A stretch of 19,136 nt of DNA, taken from positions 1-19,136 of the forward strand of contig CAMNGY010000002.1 of NCBI GenBank assembly GCA_946538795.1, in the 5' to 3' direction. This DNA comes from an uncultured Treponema sp. (GTDB lineage: Bacteria; Spirochaetota; Spirochaetia; Treponematales; Treponemataceae). Shown here piece after piece: positions 14,385 through 19,136 of this stretch; the stretch's first letter is position 1; each line of letters begins with the position of its first letter. Both the position numbers and the translations under genes were made by a program. The notes beneath the pieces are model-generated. The model searched no databases and was not told the origin of the DNA. It saw only the letters and a program-made list of their open reading frames with translations.

Positions 14385-15339
14385 GCAGAACATGCTGAAA
14401 ATCCCGAACAACTTCCTCCGCGCAAGCTACAAGTGCTCGGCCACGACCCAGAGGATGTACTTCTATTCCATATTCAAGTACCTGACATCCCCTGCAGGAC
14501 AGAACGTCGTGTCGTTCTCCTTCGCTGACTTCTTCTCAGACCTGAACCTCTCCGACGGCATGAAGACGCGCAGCCTCATAAAGGAGTCCGCGAACGAGAT
14601 TCTCGACATGAAGATAGTCCTCGAGGACAACGAGCGGCAGTACGAGGTCACCAACGTTTTCCAGTCCGCCAAGTGCGTGTTCACCGAGACGACGTTCTCC
14701 TTCAAGTTCACCGAGGACATGAAGGTCTTCCTTGACGAGCTGAAGGAAATCGGGTTCTCGCTCTTCGAGATAAACGACCTCGGGAAGCTGAAGTCCTTCT
14801 ACGCGCTCAGGTACTATCTCGTGGCCCTGTCGTACAAGGGGTTCAAGGGCAGGCGGGGCAACATGCGGGGCTCCTGGTTCTTCGAGTATTCGCTGGAGGA
14901 CCTGAGGAGGCTGTTCGACATACAGGACGGCGAGTACCAGCAGATCGGGTCGTTCAAGAGAACCGTGGTGGAGCTACCCCTGAGGGAGCTGAACGAGAGG
15001 AACCTTGGCATGAGAATAGACTGCACGCCCGTGAAGAGGGCCAGGAAGATTGTTGGATTCAGGTTCGACTGCGTGGATGTGTCGAAGGAGGACCGGACCC
15101 TGGGCGGCGTTGCTGATTCCGCGGACGGAGCTGGGCCGGTGTGCCACGGCGAGGAGGAGTCGAAGGGCGATATCATGGCCGAGGCCGTGCAGATAATATC
15201 GATGGACCCCGCGCGCTACGCCCAGATTCTGGAGGAGGAGAGGGAGTGCCCCAGCCTTTTCGGTCTGTCACCGGAGACGCAGGCCGTTGTTCGCCTCAGG
15301 GAGGAGCTTTCTTCCAGGGGGCTAGTCGAAGAGCCTTGA
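14347..15339 (+). CDS. Rep_3-family plasmid replication initiator protein
   Basis: This predicted 330-residue initiator would bind the upstream iterons and load the host replication machinery. The N-terminus has the family opening (TLVIKS at 5-10, then NNFLRASYKCSATTQRMYFY, equivalent to the first winged helix). A second winged-helix region follows over about 140-245 (LKSFYALRYYLVAL, then SWFFEYSLEDLRRLFDIQD). The last ~80 residues are acidic and probably flexible. The start is TTG at 14347: AAGGAGA (14334-14340) is 6 nt away and the conserved TLVIKS block would be lost from the first ATG (14392). The 3' end overlaps the opposing acyl-CoA synthetase gene by 18 bp. An origin, iterons and a partition module nearby make a plasmid or secondary replicon the natural setting. 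Confidence 0.92.
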   Translation: MHRKTLVIKSFPQQNMLKIPNNFLRASYKCSATTQRMYFYSIFKYLTSPAGQNVVSFSFADFFSDLNLSDGMKTRSLIKESANEILDMKIVLEDNERQYEVTNVFQSAKCVFTETTFSFKFTEDMKVFLDELKEIGFSLFEINDLGKLKSFYALRYYLVALSYKGFKGRRGNMRGSWFFEYSLEDLRRLFDIQDGEYQQIGSFKRTVVELPLRELNERNLGMRIDCTPVKRARKIVGFRFDCVDVSKEDRTLGGVADSADGAGPVCHGEEESKGDIMAEAVQIISMDPARYAQILEEERECPSLFGLSPETQAVVRLREELSSRGLVEEP

Positions 15340-17277
15340 TATCTGCTTCCGGTAGGTCTGCCCTATCCTGTGCCTCATCAGCTCCTGCTTCGCGTTGATG
15401 TCGCGCCCGACCTCGAAGCTTTCATTGAGCAGGGCGAACTTGAACACCCTCTCGCATGTCCTGAACCCTGTCCTTGCGTTGACGAGCGAGTCAATCTCCG
15501 TGCGGAACAGGTTCTGTATCTCGTTTGTGTCCAGCAGCGCCTCGTAGTTGTCGTAGACTATGTTGTTCTCCTCGGCGTAGGATGTTACGTTCGCGCTGTC
15601 CGGGACTATCAGGGCCGCCACGTACTTCTTGTCCTGCCCGAGCACGACCGACCTTTCGATGTACGGGCTGGAGTTGAGTGCCTTCTCTATGACAGCCGGC
15701 TCTATGTTCTCCCCGCCCAGCAGGACTATGGTGTCCTTCGCGCGCCCCACTATCTTCAGCTCGTTGTCGCAGGATATCATTCCAAGGTCTCCGGTGTTGA
15801 GCCATCCGTCCTTGTCAACAATCTCCGCGGTGAGGTCGTCTCTCCTGTAGTATCCCTTCATCACCTGTCTTCCGCGCACAAGTATGAGACCCTTCTTTCC
15901 CGGCTTCAGGGGTGTGCCGTCGGCTATCTTGCCGTCCCTCTCCGCCACTATCTTCACGTCGAAGTCCGGGAAAATCTGCCCCACGTTGTTGAGCCTTGGC
16001 TTCTTCGAGTTCTTGACCGATATGACCGGGGCAGTCTCGGTCATCCCGTACCCCTCCAGCAGCTTGAATCGTATCACGTTGAAGAATCTCTCCGTCTCTG
16101 GCTGGAGCGCTCCGCCACCGGATATCGCCGCCCGGAATTTTCCCCCGAACCTCGCCCTTATCCTTGAGTAGACGGTCCTCTCGGCGACAAGGTAGCCCGG
16201 CCACAGCAGCGCGAACGGAATTATTCCTGCTGCAACGTCCAGGAACCTTGGGTACCACCTGTATCTGCACCTCAGCCCCGTCACGAGCGATTTTGCCGAG
16301 TAGTACAGCTTCCCGTAGGCTATCGAGTATTTGAACATCGCCTTGGAGAATGCCGGGAGCCTGTTGATTTCCCTGTACAGCCCCTGCGCCACCGCCTCCC
16401 AGAGCCTTGGGACCGCGTTCATCCATTGGGGCTGCACGAGCTGCATGTCCTGGATCATGACGGACGCTATCGGCTTTGAGTACGCGAACCCCCCCTCCAG
16501 AGCGATGACCATGTAGCAGAATGCCCGCTCGAATGAGTGCCATATCGGTAGCACCGTGAGCCAGATGTCCCCGGGCTGCATGAGTCCCAGGGCGGTGTGC
16601 GCGGACTCGCACTGCGCGATCATGTTGTCGTGCGTCAGCTGGACCCCCTTGGGGACCCCCGTTGTTCCGGAAGTGAATATTATCGTGGCCACGTCGTCCT
16701 TGGTCACCAGATTCATCCCCGCCTCTATGTCCAGCCAGTCCTCCCTTGTTATCTGCGAGCCCTCGGACTCGAGCGTCGAGTAGTAGACGACCTCCACCCC
16801 CTTTTCCCTTGCGTCCGCGAGCGTCCTGTCGTCCGCGTGGTCGAACAGTATGGCCGTCTTGAGTTCTGGAGCCTCGTCCCTTGCCTCGAGCACCTTCTGC
16901 AGCTGCCTCGCGTTTTCGAAGAAGGAGTACCTGCATCCGGCGAAGTTGAGTATGAACCGCATCTCCACGCCCATGGAGTCGCATCCTCTTGGAACGTCGC
17001 ATGCCCCGAGCGAAAGCAGCGCGTAGTCGGAGATGAGCCATTCCCTTCTGTTGTCGCTCATCATCCCGACCCGCTCCCCCCTTCCGATTCCGAGTTTCCT
17101 GAGGCTCCACGCAAGCTCCACGACATGCTGGTAGACCTGCGAGTAGCTGTACCTGACGAACACGCCGCTCTTGTTTTTGACGGCCTGAAGTGTGTTGTTC
17201 GGGACCTTCGCGGCCTTCCTCTTGAGCAGCACGGGGAGCGTCTCCCCAAGGTCCTTCTGTAGCTTTGAGTTGTCCAT
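15322..17277 (-). CDS. fadD: Long-chain acyl-CoA synthetase (AMP-forming)
   Basis: The predicted 651-residue enzyme of the AMP-binding superfamily would activate fatty acids with ATP and CoA for lipid synthesis or scavenging. The nucleotide loop FTSGTTGVPKG is at 201-211. Further motifs are GYGMTETAP, the NTGDLGM block and GRAKDTIVLLGGENIEP in order. The C-terminal segment reads GRDINAKQELMRHRIG, where the usual catalytic lysine of the A10 motif seems to fall on Glu; a nearby Lys may substitute by a shift. The ATG at 17277 follows AAAGGAG by a normal distance; the frame is open 18 codons further without a site. It has its own promoter with a palindrome in it. The gene sits between rep and par although metabolically unrelated. 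The name FadD is by family; substrate chain length is not proven. Confidence 0.88.
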   Translation of the reverse strand: MDNSKLQKDLGETLPVLLKRKAAKVPNNTLQAVKNKSGVFVRYSYSQVYQHVVELAWSLRKLGIGRGERVGMMSDNRREWLISDYALLSLGACDVPRGCDSMGVEMRFILNFAGCRYSFFENARQLQKVLEARDEAPELKTAILFDHADDRTLADAREKGVEVVYYSTLESEGSQITREDWLDIEAGMNLVTKDDVATIIFTSGTTGVPKGVQLTHDNMIAQCESAHTALGLMQPGDIWLTVLPIWHSFERAFCYMVIALEGGFAYSKPIASVMIQDMQLVQPQWMNAVPRLWEAVAQGLYREINRLPAFSKAMFKYSIAYGKLYYSAKSLVTGLRCRYRWYPRFLDVAAGIIPFALLWPGYLVAERTVYSRIRARFGGKFRAAISGGGALQPETERFFNVIRFKLLEGYGMTETAPVISVKNSKKPRLNNVGQIFPDFDVKIVAERDGKIADGTPLKPGKKGLILVRGRQVMKGYYRRDDLTAEIVDKDGWLNTGDLGMISCDNELKIVGRAKDTIVLLGGENIEPAVIEKALNSSPYIERSVVLGQDKKYVAALIVPDSANVTSYAEENNIVYDNYEALLDTNEIQNLFRTEIDSLVNARTGFRTCERVFKFALLNESFEVGRDINAKQELMRHRIGQTYRKQISRLFD

Positions 17278-17342
17278 GCGTGTTCGCTCCTTTCCAGAAA
17301 TGAAAATCCCCGTCCCGGAACCCGCCGGCACAGTGTTTCGAC

Positions 17343-17370
17343 ATTATGACATTTTATGTCGTTTTGTCAA
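17343..17370 (-). promoter_or_regulatory. Promoter of the acyl-CoA synthetase gene with embedded palindrome
   Basis: On the minus strand, a perfect -35 TTGACA (17365-17370), a 16-bp spacer and a -10 CATAAT (17343-17348). The palindrome GACATTTTATGTC (17348-17360, GACAT/ATGTC arms) fills most of the spacer. A further GACAT at 17340-17344 continues the pattern, so a repressor site is likely. No candidate regulator for it is in the window. Confidence 0.65.
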
Positions 17371-17430
17371 GATAAAGCATGCCGCGCTCTCTTCCGGGGG
17401 GGCGGCCCATCAGATTTTCCTCCCAGAGCC

Positions 17431-17516
17431 ACGAGGATTGCCGCTGGAACGTCCTTCCGCCTCCCCCTCCTCCATCATGCTCTCTCCCAAATTTTTTCTC
17501 CTGCGCCAATCCTCGT
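17431..17516. repeat. Separated 10-bp inverted repeat ahead of the par region
   Basis: ACGAGGATTG (17431-17440) and CAATCCTCGT (17507-17516) are perfect complements 66 bp apart. The interior is C/T-rich and holds no gene. It lies between the acyl-CoA synthetase promoter and the par repeats. Its role is unknown. Confidence 0.4.
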
Positions 17517-17518
17517 TT

Positions 17519-17665
17519 GGCTAGCATTTTCTTAATAAATATCAGATTTTTGCTAGCATTTTGCTAGCATATTTATAAAAAGTCTGCTAGCATTTTGCTG
17601 ATTTTTATCAAACTTTTTAAATTTATCAAACTTTTGCTTGCGTTTTTATTAGATTTTTGCTAGCA
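17519..17665. repeat. Candidate partition centromere/par operator: TGCTAGCA palindromes
   Basis: In an A/T-rich stretch the 8-bp palindrome TGCTAGCA occurs at 17551, 17562, 17585 and 17658, with one-base variant GGCTAGCA at 17519 and degenerate forms at 17596 and 17635. Steps of 32, 11, 23, 11, 39 and 23 are mostly near multiples of 11 bp, placing the sites on about one helical face. A 14-bp direct repeat TTTATCAAACTTTT (17604-17617, 17622-17635) lies among them. The last site ends 18 bp before parA. Small ribbon-helix-helix partition proteins bind such short repeats both as centromere and to repress the par promoter. Confidence 0.75.
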
Positions 17666-17683
17666 TGTCCGCGAGGTGTTTCG

Positions 17684-18427
17684 ATGAAGGTTGTCACAGT
17701 GGCCCTGCAGAAGGGCGGCGTTGGTAAGTCCACCATATCGGTTTCCCTTGCGGCGGAGATTGCTCGCAGCCACAGGGTTGTTCTCGTTGACGCGGACCCG
17801 CAGGGGAACTCGTCCCTTATGCTCATGCCCGACGTCGGTATGGAGCTGGCCGACGTCCTTGACGGGAAATGCTACGTCATGGATGCAGTGAGGGGGACGT
17901 CCGTCAAGAATCTGTCAGTCCTCCCGACCAAGAAGTCCTCCGTGTCGCTCAGGACGTACAGGGCCAGGTCCGCGAGCAGGGAGCCGTTCGCTTTCAGGGA
18001 TGTGGTCGACGAGCTTGGCAGGAACGGGTTTGACTACGTGGTTTTCGACACGTGCCCGGCGTTCGACGAGTTCGAGGAGAATATAATGGCGGCCACCGAC
18101 GAGGCTGTCCCAGTCATGATGATGGACCCCCTTTCCGTTGACGGCCTGACGTCCTTCCTTGGCGGCATATCCGACTTCAAGCGGAGGAAGCGCGTCCAGA
18201 ACCCCGAGATCCGCTCCGTCGTGCTGAACAACTTCGACAACCGCATCGCCATGGCCAAGAACATACTCGACGAGATGCGGAGGACACCGTACCAGCTCTA
18301 CGTGGTCCAGACCGACCAGAATTTCAAGAGGGCGATAAACGCTTGCCTGCCCGTCCAGATGGTCCCCGGAACAAAGAGGGATGTCCTGGAGACCATGGCG
18401 GCGCTGGGGGAGAGCGTATGCCGGTGA
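17684..18427 (+). CDS. parA: ParA-family partition ATPase
   Basis: The predicted 247-residue protein would move plasmid copies apart by forming ATP-dependent patterns on the nucleoid. The deviant Walker A motif KGGVGKST is at 10-17 (signature lysine Lys10), the A' motif is VDADPQGN and Walker B is VVFDTCPAF. The short length without an N-terminal helix-turn-helix marks the small (type Ib) ParA class, in which the partner protein rather than ParA regulates the operon. The ATG at 17684 follows GAGGTG by 6 nt; a TTG further upstream lies inside the repeat array. The next gene overlaps by 10 bp. Confidence 0.93.
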   Translation: MKVVTVALQKGGVGKSTISVSLAAEIARSHRVVLVDADPQGNSSLMLMPDVGMELADVLDGKCYVMDAVRGTSVKNLSVLPTKKSSVSLRTYRARSASREPFAFRDVVDELGRNGFDYVVFDTCPAFDEFEENIMAATDEAVPVMMMDPLSVDGLTSFLGGISDFKRRKRVQNPEIRSVVLNNFDNRIAMAKNILDEMRRTPYQLYVVQTDQNFKRAINACLPVQMVPGTKRDVLETMAALGESVCR

Positions 18428-18714
18428 TAAGGAAGGAGTCCGACCAGCCCCGCGACCTGAACCGTGTGTCCGCGTCAAGGGTCAGCCAGATAGAGGAGGC
18501 GTCAGGTGTCGCGCCCGTGGAGAGGGATGCGCCCGGGAAAAAGTATTCCGACGTTATAATGGCCCGCCTGTCCCCGGGAAGGAGGAACGTGTTCAAGGCA
18601 TTCTTCAGCGAGCACGGACTGACGATGAACTCCGGCGTTGAGATGTGCGTCGAGTACGTTATGGAGCAGGTCCGCTCGGGGAATCTGAGGATTTCCAAGG
18701 CCGGGATAAGGTAG
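18418..18714 (+). CDS. Small ribbon-helix-helix partition partner (ParG-like)
   Basis: This 98-residue protein overlaps the 3' end of parA by 10 bp. The first ~45 residues are polar and Arg-rich (QPRDLNRVSASRVSQ), probably a flexible tail of the kind that stimulates ParA. The rest fits a ribbon-helix-helix fold: strand DVIMARLS, helix GRRNVFKAFFSEHG, turn, then helix GVEMCVEYVMEQVR. Size, position and fold match centromere-binding partners such as ParG or omega. It probably binds the TGCTAGCA repeats upstream of parA. Family assignment is by architecture, not by strong sequence identity. Confidence 0.75.
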   Translation: MPVIRKESDQPRDLNRVSASRVSQIEEASGVAPVERDAPGKKYSDVIMARLSPGRRNVFKAFFSEHGLTMNSGVEMCVEYVMEQVRSGNLRISKAGIR

Positions 18715-18985
18715 CCCTGTCCGTCATCCGCGTTTTTGGATTTTGTTTCTATAGAAAAAAACGCAAGGGAATGGCCGCCCGTCTTTGGTGTGGGGGAAGC
18801 CTCCCCCTGCGGCCGCACTGCGTTGCGTCCTACCCCCTCTGCGGGATTGCTCTATTTTTTTTCTGTCGCCGCCGCTGCGCGCCGCCGGGGGCACACCCCC
18901 ATGCCCGCAACGCCCAGGAAACCGCAGATTTTCCGCCACCCGATGGAATTTTTTCAAAAAAAATCAAGAATTTTAAAACTTTTTG
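18715..18985. other. Gene-free stretch after the par operon
   Basis: Beyond a weak A/T-rich hairpin (18730-18737 with 18757-18764), which might end par transcription, this gap holds only copy 3 of the dispersed element and an A/T-rich run leading to the promoter at 18986. No credible gene was seen. Confidence 0.6.
18789..18916 (+). repeat. Dispersed ~128-bp element, copy 3 of 3
   Basis: It has the same module order as copies 1 and 2: the GGGGGAAGCCTCCCCC hairpin, TGCGGCCGCACTGCG, CCTACCCCCTCTGCGGGATTG, an 8-T run, CGCCGCCGCTGCGCGCCG and the tag ATGCCCGCAACGCCCA (18901-18916). It is close to copy 2 over its whole length. A consensus promoter begins 70 bp after the tag. Confidence 0.85.
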
Positions 18986-19014
18986 TTGACAGGAACGGAA
19001 TTCAGTGATATTAT
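18986..19014 (+). promoter_or_regulatory. Strong promoter reading out of the window
   Basis: A perfect -35 TTGACA (18986-18991), a 17-bp spacer and a -10 TATTAT (19009-19014). The start would be near 19021. Confidence 0.75.
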
Positions 19015-19020
19015 TTTCAC

Positions 19021-19136
19021 TTGTCGTCACAACAGAGAAGTGGCGGGAGTATTTGACAGCGAAGGGACGGAAGGAAGACAGAAGAGAAGGTGGACGCGAC
19101 AGGAAGACAGGAAAGCTTCTGGCCTACGGGCCAAGA
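19021..19136 (+). other. Transcribed leader or small RNA start, cut by the window end
   Basis: A purine-rich stretch with no open frame of note. AGGAAGACAG occurs twice, and near the end a stem TGGCC/GGCCA with the stable loop TACG (19120-19133) appears. It could be a long 5' leader of a gene beyond the window, or a non-coding RNA. It does not match the start of 16S rRNA, tmRNA or RNase P RNA as far as I can tell. Confidence 0.35.

Noticed and set aside
18730-18764. Terminator for the par operon
   Set aside because: The stem is almost all A-T, has a 19-nt loop and lacks a U-tract after it, so it was mentioned only as weak.
19060-19136. Start of an rRNA operon or RNase P RNA at the right edge
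   Set aside because: No conserved 16S start or RNase P motif is visible; only the small TACG-loop hairpin recalls structured RNA.

Overview
The window looks like part of a plasmid-type secondary replicon (large plasmid or chromid) of a GC-rich fermentative bacterium. My best guess is a rumen-type Treponema-like spirochete. That guess rests on the gene mix, heavy AGG use for arginine, and dispersed GC-rich repeats of a style I associate with treponeme genomes; it is inference, not a database match. No rRNA, tRNA, transposase, integrase or CRISPR array was found. Coding density is high, and the gaps hold repeats, promoters and replication or partition sites.

Layout. 1-1420: a 30-bp perfect hairpin, a small palindromic (MITE-like) element, and aroG (DAHP synthase) on the minus strand with its own promoter and an attenuator-like leader hairpin. 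1419-2005: a repeat island, with one copy of a ~128-bp dispersed element followed by three tandem ~109-bp hairpin units. 2006-7756: a carbohydrate operon, with a consensus promoter and LacI-type operator, then a lipoprotein binding protein, two permeases, a LacI regulator and malQ. No ATPase gene is present. 7846-9195 (minus): a membrane diguanylate cyclase with a CHASE-like sensor. 9269-9394: a second copy of the dispersed element. 9461-10084: a ThyX-like protein with an altered signature motif. 10101-11163 (minus): an Mn-type superoxide dismutase coupled to an unknown small protein. 11457-12737: metY. 12752-13921 (minus): a CDF exporter with an Mn-type site and two C-terminal domains.

13981-15339 is a replication module: eight 21-bp iterons, three DnaA boxes, an AT-rich stretch and a Rep_3-family initiator starting at TTG. 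15322-17277 (minus) is a long-chain acyl-CoA synthetase that overlaps the end of rep. 17519-18714 is a partition module: a helically phased set of TGCTAGCA palindromes (candidate centromere/operator), parA, and a small ribbon-helix-helix partner. 18789-18916 is the third copy of the dispersed element, and a consensus promoter at 18986-19014 fires out of the window.

The notable point is that replication and partition genes are interleaved with housekeeping-type metabolism (aromatic amino acid entry, methionine, fatty acid activation, oxidative defence, maltodextrin use). The repeat family places an identical 16-bp tag upstream of promoters in the same orientation.
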